Origin: Roridomyces roridus
Taxonomy: Eukaryota > Basidiomycota > Agaricomycetes > Agaricales > Mycenaceae
Length of the DNA: 64,000 nt
Assembly (NCBI GenBank): GCA_029378245.1
Contig: JARKIF010000004.1
Location: forward strand, 2,604,001-2,668,000
Direction: 5' to 3'
Shown here: piece by piece, positions 1 to 11,574 of the stretch
Layout of the letters: the number at the start of each line of letters is the position of its first letter
Position numbering within the stretch: the first letter of the stretch is position 1
The notes under the pieces: generated by a model
The model's input: only the letters and a program-made list of their open reading frames with translations
Databases searched by the model: none
What the model was told of the DNA's origin: nothing
Position numbers and translations under genes: made by a program

Positions 1-274
1 TCAGGCCTTGAAAAAGTCGAAGGAGTTCGACGATTGGTTCAAGGGAAAGTTCCCTTGTGCTAATATCGATGAATATAGGTTTTAAGCATTGTAGTTGATT
101 GAATTGGCCACCTCTATCCCCTGTGCCAACGTGTCTTGGATGGTGTTCAACCCTCTCGGCCACTCGTTCCTCTTCGAGATTTTGAAGGGAGACGGTTCGG
201 AGACGGTTCGCACATTTACACTGCTTGTGAACTGTGCAGCGGATACTTGCAGTTGCGACGAGATCGATGAGTGA
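1..274 (+). CDS. 3' end of an unrecognised gene (partial)
   Basis: I read this as the last two exons of a gene that begins before the window. Positions 1-48 are open, a GT...TAG intron of 46 nt fits 49-94 in phase 0, and the second exon runs in frame from 95 to a TGA at 272-274. The visible 75 residues are not low complexity and end in a Cys-rich acidic tail (CAADTCSCDEIDE). No family was recognised. The splice model rests only on frame continuity and a typical intron length, so the piece could be chance. Confidence 0.35.
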
Positions 275-728
275 AGAAGAGTGGACTTGATATTTTCACA
301 GGGAAGGTTGCAGAAAAAGAATTCCTATGTGCCAGCCAATACCCGGGACCGAATCGAACGGGGGTTGCACCTATTTTGGGTTCACAATGATTTCAGAGGT
401 CGTAAATCTTGGACTCCTGAATCAGCTAATTGGAGGTATGTAAGAGTTGGAGAACTTGCACCTTTGACGCCAATAATCCCAATCATCCACTTTTGTCACT
501 CTTGGATCGGAGTCTTGGTTTATTGCGACAACAATCATTCTTTCGTCAGATAGTACAGAGTTCCGTGGGCCTGGATTGAACGGCTATTTAGTCCACTCTG
601 ACTTCCGTCGTACGGGGAAGTCACCCGCTGGGGAAAGCCCGGAAAGCCTCTATCATAGAAATAGATTGCAGATAAATGTACATATGCGCAAATTCCCATT
701 CAAACAATATATGAAGAGTGCCATCATC
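275..728. other. intergenic, with a tRNA-like remnant
   Basis: No gene is supported here. About 340-430 holds a minus-strand tRNA-like stretch with the internal B-box core GTTCGATTC. The open frames across it look like by-products of that repeat. Confidence 0.4.
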
Positions 729-2773
729 CTACACCTCAAGATGGTCCTGTAGCTCCTTGGGACGCAAAAACATCTCCTCACACTCCGGGCAGCTGAACTT
801 GACAGCGAGATGCTTGCCACAGTGCAAATGCCTTGCCAGCCCACGCGCACCATTTGTGAGCGTCTTACCACACGGCTGTTCTCCCTTCCCTGGCCACGGG
901 CATACGACATCTGCCTTCGCATTATCCTTGCCCAGGTGGGCCTTGAAATGGTCGTTAAGGAGATTGACGTCGGTGGATATGCTCTCTAAACACCCAGGCC
1001 AATAGCACCGGGTTTGAGACCGCGCAGCTACGACGACTTCGTTCGTGCGCTCGTGGGCTTTGTCCTTGCTCAAGCTATGCGCGAGGCTGCACGAGCTTTG
1101 AGACTCCTTCTGCGTCCTGTTCGGCGCGCTGCTACCCTCGCTGGAAGCGCCTCAGTTGGATATCGGACAGACGACGAAAACGGGTGGCACTCACGCAGTA
1201 GTGTTGCTGGCGCTGACGGCACTCGTGGTCGCAATAGTCGACGCCTTGATCTTCTTCACCTTCTTTGTCCTGCGAAATTTAATGTCAGAAAAGGGCGGAT
1301 CCACCAGAAAAGCGACGAGTGGCACGTACACAGGTTTGTCCATCTCCTCCCTCTCGACCTCCTTCCCCTTCCGTTTGCGCCCGTTCTGCTGCTGCGAGGA
1401 CGTCCCACCCACCGTAAGCGCCGCGTCTTCTGGAACACCCGTAGACACGGGATAGGCGTAGGCCATGGATGCACCCAGATATTGGGGCGCATGATGGGTG
1501 ACGTAGCCATGAGATGCGGTGCCGTCGTCGATAACCGCAAAGTTTGCGGGCGTGGTGAGGACGAAGAGTGGCTGGTGGTACAAGGATGACGGGCGCACGA
1601 TCGTACGCGCGTCGGTGGTTTCGCTGGTGGATTCTCCGAAGAGCGGAAATGGGGGAACATTCTCCGCGTTGCCACAGCTGTCGGGGGTGGTGTACTCCAT
1701 GGATGAGAGGTCGGTCTGAGGCGAGTAATAGCCGTCAGAGGCTTGGTATTCTGTCGGAGTGCTAGATTGGGAGATAATACCGTCAGCGCAAGAACAGGAC
1801 CGGATGAAAATGAGATAACGCACGTCGTGACCTCGGTGTCGGTAGCGTACTCGTCGTGAGCACTGCATATCACAGTGTCAATGCCACTCGGATATCAAGC
1901 GCAGGCGGGCATACCTCGGGAGCTGCAGCGTCTCCAGAGACGGTGGCATTAGATCATGAGCCAGACGCGAATCGAAGAGCGCCTGTGCCACTTGTAGGCA
2001 TCCGTTGGGAGACATCGGCCTGGTGATGTCGAAAGGCAGGCTGAGAGAATGATGAGCACTTGAAGAGGTCGGTGGTGGTGGCGACGACGTACTCAGAACC
2101 CGTTCCTGCCACCGTGGGGTGGGTGGCATTGGTAGCAGTGAGGTCCTCGACAGATTGGTCATTGGCATCCTCCGCAGAAGGTGCGCTGAAATGGTGATGA
2201 GCAGACGACGAAAAGGTCGGTGGCAAGGACGCACGAGCCACCAAATCCCTCTACCGCATAGTCCTGGGCTGCAGAGAAGTAAAGTGGCACCGCACCCTCA
2301 TGAGCGATGGGCTCGGTGGCGACCTCGTCCCTGCGCGGTGGACTAAGACGGGGATGAGTAGACCACAAGGAAGGCGGTGGCAACGACGTACGACAAACCC
2401 TGCCCCTCGTCCGCGTACCTCTTGGTGGCAGGAAGTTTGAGTGGCACCGCATCCTCAAAAGCGACATATTCGGCGGCGACGTCGTCCGCAGAGGGGGAGC
2501 TGAGATAGGATGAGCAGAGGATGAAGAAAGAGCAGGGCAGCGACGTACGAATAACCAGATCCCTCGACCGTGTGCTTTTCATCTGCTTGGAAGCTGGGTG
2601 TCTCGGACGACGATGGCACAAAATCCAGCGAGAACTCGAAGGGGGCGGCGAAAATGCTCTCCAAGTCGCTGCAAGAACGGCCTCGTCAGGATGGTCAGGG
2701 GGGACGGTCGGAGGGGTACCCACTAATCTGGGACGTCCGACGACAAGAACCCATCCGGACGGCTCGGATACAT
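729..2773 (-). CDS. C2H2 zinc-finger protein with tandemly duplicated exons
   Basis: Probable nuclear regulator of 540 aa in nine exons: 2724-2773, 2549-2668, 2392-2499, 2235-2342, 2093-2185, 1915-2040, 1824-1862, 1195-1761 and 729-1140 on the minus strand (1623 nt, an exact multiple of three). The C-terminal exon carries C2H2-type fingers: CYWPGC followed by HFKAH, a second atypical finger CPWPG...CGK...HLHCGKH, and CPEC followed by HLEV. Basic patches GRKRKGKE and RRTKKVKKIK before them could be nuclear localisation signals. The N-terminal half is acidic and Ser/Pro-rich, suggesting an activation region (inference). Exons 2-5 are serial copies of one exon-intron unit, all starting and ending in phase 2. 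I chose ATG 2773 because it opens the first in-frame exon; the true start could lie further upstream. The target genes are unknown. Confidence 0.7.
2041..2668 (-). repeat. serial exon-intron duplication inside the zinc-finger gene
   Basis: Four consecutive units each contain an exon plus its downstream intron: 2500-2668 (169 bp), 2343-2499 (157 bp), 2186-2342 (157 bp) and 2041-2185 (145 bp). The introns open with closely related sequence (GTACGTCGTTGCC and variants) and end in a TC-rich tract before AG. Coding parts share words such as GAGGATGC or GAGGGTGCGGTGCCACT. All boundaries are phase 2, so units can be added or lost without breaking the frame. Confidence 0.75.
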
Positions 2774-4743
2774 GATGGATGCGTGGACAGGGTAGTATGG
2801 GGCGAGGTAAGGTTCGGTGAGACAAGAGGAAGAGGATTGAGTGAGGTGGTGGTGAGGGTTCGCGAGAGAGCGTGGAGGTGCGTGATCAAGAAACTTTGAG
2901 GAAACTGCAGTTGATGGCTGTGCCACCTGCAGCTGCTGTTTAGCCCTCTTTGAATGCCACTCCCACTGCACACCCCGGCCTCCTCGCGGCAGGCTCAGAT
3001 CGGCCCAAGCGCCTGACAGACGCAGCACTAGGTTATTTTTGCGAGTGCTTGTCTGTGCGCATCTCTGTAAGACGTCCTTTGTCGACCGATTGAAACGCAC
3101 CTGCTTACATCGGGCCCTCAACTGGACCTCTCCTGGGAAAGGCCTCTGCGTCTCGAAGCTAGACAACCAACGTCGTGTGATCTCGGGGAATAATATCAAG
3201 CGAGTCGCATTGCAAGCTTGCAGCTCCTCTGTGGACTGCGTCAGTGGCCTAGATGATATGAGTGCCAAATACAGCAAGCATCACTGGAGACGCCCACCGT
3301 AGCTCCGCATTGAAAAAAGCAACGCTGTGTCGCGGGTAGGATTCTTCATCACTGTCGATTTCCATAGCTTCTTCGCGAGGGCTGACGCAGTTGACAGACG
3401 AGGGGACAGGTACTCTTCCTTGAGCCTCCTCTGGAATTAGATTCGTCAGCCCTATCGATTATTCCAGCAGCTGCTCACCTTTCCGCGGCATTTGTCCCAC
3501 CCTTCTCTCTATGTGATGGCAAGATCGACCCATATCAATCGAAGAAAGGACTTGCGCGGCCTACTCGTGCTCGTGGTGCCATACATCGAGATCTTGATGT
3601 CTTTCGTCGTCGATCCTGCAAAAGGTGAGTTCTTTGGGTATGGTCCTTGAATCGGCGATTCTCCATCCACGGCGATCGGGGCAAGTTACACAACAAGGCG
3701 TTCGAAGCAAGCCCCAAATCGCGCAGGATCTGAGCGGGGCATCCAGATTTTCGATGAGCCACTGCTGAGAGTGGAGGAAGGAACGGAAGTCTAGGAGGCC
3801 CAGAACGACCACGGTCTGCGGTTCAGCTCATTCCATCCGCAAGACTTGAGCGTTCGACAATGCATTCAGCTGCCGTCGTGTCCTGAGGTGGGTGAGTCAA
3901 AGGGAGAAAAGTGCTGGCCCAATCGGGATACCTCCGAAATTTCCCGATCAGTGGAGGTGGATCGGCGTCGCGATCCGAAGTGAGGTTCGGGCAACCAATC
4001 CAGTTTTTTTTTTGAAAGGTTAGCGCTGTTCGGTTTACACTCAGTATTGGCAGTATTGGGGAAAGGGTTGAAAAAGACGAATTGAAGATTACAGTACCTG
4101 CCAAGTGAACTAAGCCCGAATCGAACGGGTCCCGTTCAATTGTGCCTGAAGTAGCACTCGTTGCGCTCAACGACCACACTCTGGGCAGTTCCTCCACCGA
4201 TGTATTGAGTGGGATGTTTGAATACGGTCCTGGCTCGGTGTTACATTTCGAAAGCGCTAGACTCGGACTCGGGACTACTATTGGTTGAAAAAAGACGTGC
4301 ATTGGCGATTGAGATGAAGGATCGGAACCCGACCCAGGTGCGGATCGAGTTTCAATCGCTTCGCACAGATATAATGCAACCCATTTTATGTAGTCGGAGC
4401 CAGAGCCAACCCCAATTTCACTGGCGGTTTCCGTTCGACTCGGAACCGGGTAATACATGGAGAACGCGGTTTTTTTCGCTGGAGACCTCAACTTGTCGCA
4501 TTCGGGCACTTAGAAGGATAGAGCTGATAGGTGCAGAACATCGACTAAACGACCCGAACGGTGCCCATGCCACCTCGTTATTCAGCCTGGCGTTCTCAAC
4601 GATTTTGAACTGATACAAATATCTCATCTATTCCTTCGAAGGCTGAATGGGTTGAAGCAACGACCCCCTGTCGAAATTCGCACCGTGCTTGAGGAAGAAC
4701 GACGTCTCTGTTCCATTTCCCTGCGCCATCCAAAAATCAACTG
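2774..4743. other. intergenic with decayed repeats
   Basis: No gene is supported in this 2-kb stretch. A minus-strand open frame at 3823-4509 overlaps a tRNA-like element (about 4108-4200, B-box GTTCGATTC) and shows no family motif, so I leave it out. Confidence 0.4.
4108..4200 (-). repeat. tRNA-like element (tRNA pseudogene or SINE head)
   Basis: On the minus strand a T-arm-like hairpin (ACCCG TTCGATT CGGGC) is preceded by an anticodon-arm-like stem GTGC...GCAC and a TGGTCGTTGAGCGC segment resembling an A box. It is too degenerate for a functional tRNA. Related B-box stretches recur at about 340-430, 8305-8400, 45243-45340, 50950-50990 and 57255-57345, all on the minus strand. Confidence 0.4.
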
Positions 4744-6081
4744 TCACTCCGAAACCGTTGCCGAGTAATAACGCACGATGAAATTGGTCGGAAACCCAGA
4801 CTCGAAAGGAAGAATGCTCTCGAGGTACTTGATCTGCTCCTCAGACAAGGCGATATCGAGGGCTTCAAGGTTGGCCACGAGATGCTCCACTTTGCGACCG
4901 CCGACGATAGGGAAACAGTACGGGACTTTCTGCATCACGTACGCGATCGCCACTGGTCTCTCAGTCAGTGGAGGTAACATCGCCCAGCAAAACGTACTCA
5001 CCAGCAGTGATACTCTTCGTTCCCACCTCATTGGCAACTTTCTCGAGAGCATGCGAGATCTTCTTCTGCTTCTCCGTACGCTCCCAGTTCGGACCCAAGT
5101 CAGTGCGCCCATTTTCGCCTGTGGTACGGCGTCGCTCCTCTTCTGCGTCGGTTCGGAATTTACCCCCACCGACGACGTTCCAGGGGGCGAGGGCCAGTCC
5201 TGTTTGGAATATAATCGCAAGTATAGAGAAAGGATAGGAACATACCTTCCGCTCGAGCCATGGGAATGATCTCCCGCTCAAAGTCGCGGTCCATAACGTT
5301 CCAGGCGCCCTGATAAATCACAAACGGCGTCTTGCCGTGATCGCGTGCGTACTGGTTCGCCTTTGCTACCACCCACGCTGGAGTATCCGAAATTCCCTGC
5401 CGTCCAGCCCAGTCAGTCGATGGTCGTGAGAAAACGGAGAGACGCACCAAATACAAGACCTTCCCCTGCGCGACGAGATGATGCAGCCCATTCATCACCT
5501 CCTCCACTGGCGTATCCCAGTCCCATGCGTGCACGTAGAGAATGTCGATGTACGTCGTGCGGAGTTTCTTCAGACTGGCTTCTACGCTCAGGTGCATGGA
5601 TTTGAGGTTGTTACCGCCGAAGCTGACTTTCGTAGTGATCGTGGGGTCGGTTACTTTGTAGTTCAGGGTGTACTATGCACAGGTGTTGATAGAAGCAGAG
5701 GGAGGAAAGGTACTACTCCGCACCTTGGTAGCAATGACAAGCTGATCTCGAATGCCGCGCTTCTCTGCCCACTCCCCGATGAACATTTCGGACGTCTCAT
5801 CTTGGCTGTGAATGTAGTGCTCAGATGGAAATGTCAAGGAACGATGAATGCACGTACTACATATTCGCCGTGTCGATGAAATTACCCCCGCGGTCAAAGT
5901 AAGCATCGAGGAGCTCGAAACTCGCGTCCTTGGTCATCTCGCCTACGACGGCGTTCCATTTGTCCCCGATATTCGCTGCGCCGAGTTGGATAGGTGAGAC
6001 ATGCAGTCCGGCCAGGGGTGAGAGGGTGCGGTAGATGCCTAGTTTGGTGCGAGGCGGAGGAGCTGGGGGGTACCACGCCAT
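4744..6081 (-). CDS. aryl-alcohol dehydrogenase-type aldo/keto reductase
   Basis: Cytosolic NADP-dependent oxidoreductase, expected to interconvert aryl aldehydes and aryl alcohols such as veratraldehyde/veratryl alcohol, a partner reaction of extracellular lignin oxidation. 362 aa in six exons: 5858-6081, 5724-5805, 5448-5672, 5246-5396, 5002-5199 and 4744-4952 (introns 46-52 nt). The AKR tetrad is visible: Asp70 and Tyr75 in DTANMYQDE, Lys102 in VIATK and His150 in YVHAWD. Further AAD-type landmarks are [22 protein letters not shown] and the late cofactor-binding [12 protein letters not shown]. Length matches the family (about 360-390). ATG 6081 opens [10 protein letters not shown], a usual AAD start. 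The exact substrate cannot be read from sequence. Confidence 0.92.
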
Positions 6082-9000
6082 GTTGATGTGGAGAGCCTGG
6101 GGAAGGGCGGCGGTCTTTTATCATGTATGTGTGCTTGGTAATGCCGCCAAGGTTAGTATTAGTAAGGGACACCTTTGTGAATTAGTCAGTGCTTGAAGAC
6201 TGCTACCATCTTCCTTGCAGATATCGCGCATTCCATTCCGCCTTTCGAGATCAAATGCTGATTCACCATTGATTGAAGAGCGGCGATCCGAAGTTGCTGC
6301 CGTACTCGAGTACTCAGCCGCAGACGTCCATCTCAAATTGCTCAGCCTGTAACATGTGTCTTTTATAAGATTTGAAAACCCACAATGAACCACATTTCCT
6401 CCTTCTGGGAGGATCGGAGTCGCGGACGCCCGGGAGTGGGCCTCAACCAGTAGGGAGGGATCTTTTTTTTTTTTTTCATTCAGATCTGTGCTGGTTGAAC
6501 CTGCTCCTTGCTTGAAGGATCCATGCTGTGGTTGTTTTCCCACACGCCCACCGCGCGTATATTAAAATAGCAGGACTGACGGGGTCACTGCTGCTTGTAC
6601 CCATGTGTCGGGTGGGGCATACTCACCGCCGCGGCTTTTACAGGAACCCTTTCTGGACACTCCTCGAGAAATCATCAGATTCGTCGACGTTGCAAGACCG
6701 GCTGCTCACCTTTCCAACGCTTCAAATGACGGCGAAAGTTCGAATTCCACTCGGCGCAACCATCGAGTTCTTGCAAAGACCCTGACAAGCGACGCGCGTT
6801 GAGACCGTGTCAAATGATGACCGATACTACGTAGTCTTTCGTAGACAGACGCTGTAACATGTGTCACTCATTCTTCGTCATGTTATGATACTACGTACGT
6901 GGAACGCTTCGTAGCAAGTCGATGCCTTTAAGGGCCATTGCTTCGCATGGCAATCCGAGTCTGGGTGGTTTAGCTGGCACTCGGGAAGGTAGGGGAAGGT
7001 TGCCGACAACCATTGATGATGGGGAGGGTGGGGGGATGTAAGGGGAGAACTTTGATCAGGGGAGCACTGTAAAAATATTTAATAGCAGTGACGGTGGAAG
7101 TGTACAATTTGTGGCCAGAGCTGGCAACAGGGGGACAGAACAATGTTGGAACTTGGCCAAATGGTGACAAGGCCCATGAGCCAGGGAGATGTGCAAGGCT
7201 GCACACGAGTACTTGGTAGACCGTAGAATCCAGATGCCGCCAAGTGCCGTGAAAATGGTAAAGAGCCGAGGGATTCATGAAGTGAACCAGAGTACTGTAC
7301 CGGAGAAGGACAAATTTGTCGTGCATAGAGTAGCGGAGATTTGAAATGGCCGTCACGGTCGAGCACTGAGCACTCTGCATAGTGTTGGCATGGTGGTGGG
7401 AAGCAAGAGGCGTGCCGAGCTGCCAACGGACCTGTCATCGGCAGCCAAACATGGTCCGGTCGGACCGATGCCGTTCTGCTTCCGTCGACTTTGGGCGGCG
7501 GAGATGGTAACACGCAGACCCAACGCAGACCGGCGGGTTCAAGGCGCAAGAGAGAATGACTGAGGAGTATCCAAAAGAGCCAAAATGATCGGAAAATTAC
7601 CTTAAATGGAAGTGATCCCACCACCGACACTGACGTCATCGAAAAGGATGCGACCCCACTCTGGCGGGAAAACGGCCGATAAGACCGAGCTTAAAATAAA
7701 TTTTAAGACTCGGAACAGGTGCGCCGGGATTCTGTATCGAGGGTCACCCGGCACTAGTACTAAGTAAACTGGGCGATTTGGCAAAGGCAAGACCCAAGAG
7801 GAAGGATCCGGGCGAAAGCCCGGGGCCAGAGTTCAGACCGGCGGAGTAAAAATTTGGAGGAAGGACGAAAACGCAGGGGAGGCAGGCACTACACAGTCTT
7901 GCTATAGCTCACTCCAAGCCTGGGACGGGGCGCCTCAAGGGGACGCCACTGTGAGTCAATCAAGTACTGGGCCAACTAGGACTCGGAGAGCCCCGAGTAG
8001 GAGATAGATCGGCATTATGATCCGATGTTGAATTGAACCCAATTCAACCAGCCCGAGGTGCGTAAAGTAAACTTGAGGCGTGTTCACCGCACCATTGCAG
8101 ATTTACTGCCCAGCCAAATTACCGGTTGCGCTCTCGTTCGACTCGGGATCGGGGCATAGCACAAAATGGATGAACTTCGCCTCTTTTTACAGAGGACTTG
8201 AAACCTCTCGTGTTGTTTTCATTTGGCTTGGAGTAAACTCTCCCGTCACAGAAAGTCTCACCCCGGTGCAAGGTGAAGAAAAAGAACAATCTCGCCAGCA
8301 CCCAACCCCGAATCGAACGGGAGGTCCCTACATTGACCCTTGCCGCTGCAAGCCTATTGTTGGCAGGTGCACACCTCGTGCAAACCAGGTGACTATACTG
8401 GTAGCTATGGTGAACAGACAGTTCAAAAACCGGAACATCTCGTAACGGTGAACACCCAGCCCTAGTCAAACGGGCTCCAGTATGGAAGGCCGGACAGTCA
8501 AGCTTGTCAATCAGACGTCGGCTCACCTTTTCGGTAATGGGACCCGGGAACCTCCCGCTTACAGTGACGTTCGGATCAAGCTATATGAAGAAATAATTCA
8601 TTCAAAACACGTTGAAGCCTTCGCCCCGGACCCAGCAGACTCCAGAGCTCTACCGCGGAAAGCTGGTGAGCATCGAAGATCGCGAGAAAGGGGTTAGACT
8701 ACCCAATGACTTGGTAGTGATTCACAAACCTGGATATAATGTGAGCGCGTAGAGGAATGGGGAAGGCAGAACTCGGACAACATCGGCTCTGGACTCTTGA
8801 GTGTTTGTGCCGAACACTCGATATGATCTGCCTGTTGAATGAAACATGGATTCAAGAACAAAGAGAGAGAACCTGGGGTCTGGCCGCTGGGGAGTGCCTG
8901 CTATAGCCTATTGAACGTACGGCCAGCGTGGCGAGAATCCCGGGGACGGGTCGTGTAGGCAGCTGGAGACACATCTGAGTGGGTAGATAGATATGAAAAG

Positions 9001-10268
9001 AGCATGAAACTACAGGTGCCCTGGTCCGCCACAGAACGAAGAAAGACAAGTACCTCGGCGGGGAAAAGATACGAATTACGCACATGCAAGTTCCGTCAGC
9101 CAGATATCACTGAAGGCTATCTGGCGCAGATCTTCAGGGATGGTGTGGCACGGTACATCCGGGTCCAGTGGCTCACGAAAGGCCTCAATCCGGAGGAGAC
9201 GAAGCTTGAGCGGCTAGCCAAAATGGACCCTACGATTCCAACGGTCACAGAGCATACTCGATCGTCTCGTGAGTCAAGCAAGTAGCCGCAGTGAAAGCTC
9301 GGAGTATGTTTGTTGGATTGACATTGAGAGACCTTATACCCTGGCAGGAGCTCCCCAGCAATGAGTTGAAGAAAGCTTGAAGCCGCTGGAAATTTCGAAA
9401 CCCCGAGAGGAAGGCAATAGTGCACGCTGTGTCGGTTGCTGCTGCCAGTTATGGGTACAGCAGCCCATCCGGCTCATTGTATTTGTTGCCAATGTTGATG
9501 GGAAGGTGCCGCCGAGTGTCCAGATCCAGGAGATGTCGAACTCGGAAGCCGAGGAGAACGATGATGGGAGTTCTGGTCAAGAAGAGATAGCCACATCAGG
9601 CCGTGATGGCTGTTCGGATTCCGATGACAGCGGCACTGATGACCAAGTTGCCGAGACGCGGCGCCATCGTTGTTCACCCCTTGACTGAGCCCTAAGCCGG
9701 CGGCTGCGCCGTGGTCTGATCGCCGAGTGATTGCCGAGACATGCCCTAACACTTGCACAGAAGGGAAGGTCGACGGGGCAGGTGTGAATCGTGCGATTGT
9801 GAGACGGTCACATGAGTCCGAAGTGAGAGCAAAGGAAGTGTCTGGAAGTGTACGGGGTCCAGATACCGAAAACGTGAGCCGACGTCTGATTGACAAGCTT
9901 GACTGTCCGGCCTTCCATACTCCAGCTGATTCCAAATCCTGTCACTGTGCAAGAGAGGGGCCGTCATTAGCAGAATTTTCCGCTTCATCGGCGTTCCCAA
10001 AATGCATACATTCCCAGATTTCCAAGTCACAGACGATCATATATCCTACGCTATCCAGTTCTTCATCCCCCTCTCCCTCTCCCTCTCCCTCCCCGAGTGG
10101 GCACCAATCACGACAAAGGGGATACCCGGCTCAGGTGCCGTACCATGACCAGGTCCGAGGCTTGGATCACTCCCAAAGCCGGCGGCGCCTTCGGACGTCT
10201 GCGAAATTCGGGTCCCCCTCCTCGTCCAGAACATCCATACCTGCATGAGATCCTAGGCCATTTTTACT
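6082..10268. other. gene-poor stretch with repeats
   Basis: No protein gene is supported in 4.2 kb. Visible items are a T15 run near 6462-6476, a tRNA-like B-box stretch (about 8305-8400, minus), a 58-bp inverted repeat (8479-8536 and 9864-9921) and a CCCTCT microsatellite near 10071-10097. The open frames at 7079-7639 and 9004-9285 match nothing I recognise. Confidence 0.4.
8479..9921. repeat. pair of 58-bp inverted repeats 1.4 kb apart
   Basis: 8479-8536 and the reverse complement of 9864-9921 agree at almost every base (one difference seen, in CTCACC versus CTCACG), starting AGTATGGAAGGCCGGACAG. They could be the termini of a small non-autonomous DNA element or a rearrangement footprint. 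I see no matching target-site duplication outside the arms and no transposase inside. Confidence 0.7.
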
Positions 10269-11574
10269 TTAGATGCGGATACATCGTAGCCGAGAGACAG
10301 AACAGACCCATTGAGATCCAAATATCAGCGCTGCAGCGCGGGGAACTGGGCGGCGTGAATCAAAGACTAAGGGAAGAGAACTGCTGCATACGTAGGGCGA
10401 TGAGGATGTTGTACGTCGAACAGATGCGATTCTGGAGAGTCTGGTCGTACGTAGCGAAGGTCAGACTGTGGGTTTATGTAGCCTTGAGATCGGAAAGCAC
10501 AGGGTATACTCACATCAACCCAACGGCGGGTATCAGCCCGAAAATCGCCACTCGCAGGATGATGCTCAGCGAAACGGTATGTTCGTTGCGTCGTTGGAGT
10601 GTACGGAAGGCACGCCAGTTGCGGGCGAGTAGAACCGCGATGAGGACTACCAGTACATACTCAAATCAGCAAACTCTGCAAATCATTCGATTTAGTACTC
10701 GCCTTCCACAATGAGCGAGACCGACGTCCCAAGCACTACAAGGACGGAGCCGATGATTGCTCTGCTAACTTGTCAGGTATTTCATCATGAATCTCTGACC
10801 GGACTGACTGACGGTGTTTGCCCGACGATATGGCAGTAGAAACCGCCTGCTTCGAGTCCTACCTGGTCAGGAGCACGTAGTCCAACCTGCCTGAATCAAT
10901 TGAGAGAAAGGCCGAGACCGACATATGACGCACGATGAGGGTGTAAAAGAACATGAGAATGTACACGGCCGGGGGCAGGGTCAACAACTGTGCCGCGTGG
11001 TGTCAGCAGCCACGATCAGGGATAGAACGCTGTGGACTCACAGCTGTGGTGTACCGATGGGGCACGCGTCCGTCAGCATTCTTGAGCCGCGTGGAGACGT
11101 TGAGGTACAACTACGTCCATGTGAGTCATTCAGTCTGGGCAATAGACGATCACAACGGACATGGAGGATTAGCGCCAGGGTGGCAAAACCCGCACTAGGA
11201 ACGTCCGTCCGTGTCAGTGTCGACTTGAAGTTTGCCACAGCAGCTGACTTGACTCACTACGGGCGCGACGCATACATGAGCGCCGAGTCGACGACACATA
11301 GACCAAAAGAAGGGGGAGTGTCACCCGGTGCTTGGTGGCCGAGCACGACGAACGGGGTGATGCAGAAGATGGTCCAGGAGAAGATGTAGCTGTACCACGT
11401 CGATAGGCGCTTGACGGCGGGGGATAAGAACGCAGTGAGGAGGATGAGCGTGAGGAGGAGAAAGCCGATCAAGGAAAGGATGTCGAATGCGCGGACTGTG
11501 GGATCAAGGTCGATGTCTGAAGACAACTGGATGAGCGGAAGGTGAATTGAATGCCGCGACGTATTGGCCGCCAT
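10269..11574 (-). CDS. seven-transmembrane protein of unknown role
   Basis: Integral membrane protein of 310 aa with about seven hydrophobic segments; the layout resembles fungal GPCR-like or orphan 7TM proteins, with no ligand inferable. Eight exons: 11261-11574, 11161-11194, 11042-11110, 10923-10987, 10813-10890, 10710-10764, 10514-10659 and 10269-10440 (933 nt). Hydrophobic stretches include LIGFLLLTLILLTAF, IFSWTIFCITPFVVLG, GFATLALILHLYL, PPAVYILMFFYTLIV, GSVLVVLGTSVSLI and YVLVVLIAVLLARNW; the tail contains AAALIFGSQ. Two splice choices are weak: a 32-nt intron at 10891-10922, and a GTGGAA donor at 10709. ATG 11574 is chosen; an in-frame ATG at 11622 is possible. Confidence 0.6.

Noticed and set aside
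281..553. Open frame of 90 codons
   Set aside because: It overlaps a tRNA-like repeat and has no family signal.
3823..4509. 228-codon open frame on the minus strand
   Set aside because: It crosses the tRNA-like element at 4108-4200, has biased Ser/Pro composition and no recognisable domain.
7079..7639. 186-codon open frame on the minus strand
   Set aside because: No motif, no supporting splice structure, composition typical of chance frames.
9004..9285. 93-codon frame inside the 8479-9921 inverted repeat
   Set aside because: Does not resemble any transposase and is too short to support alone.
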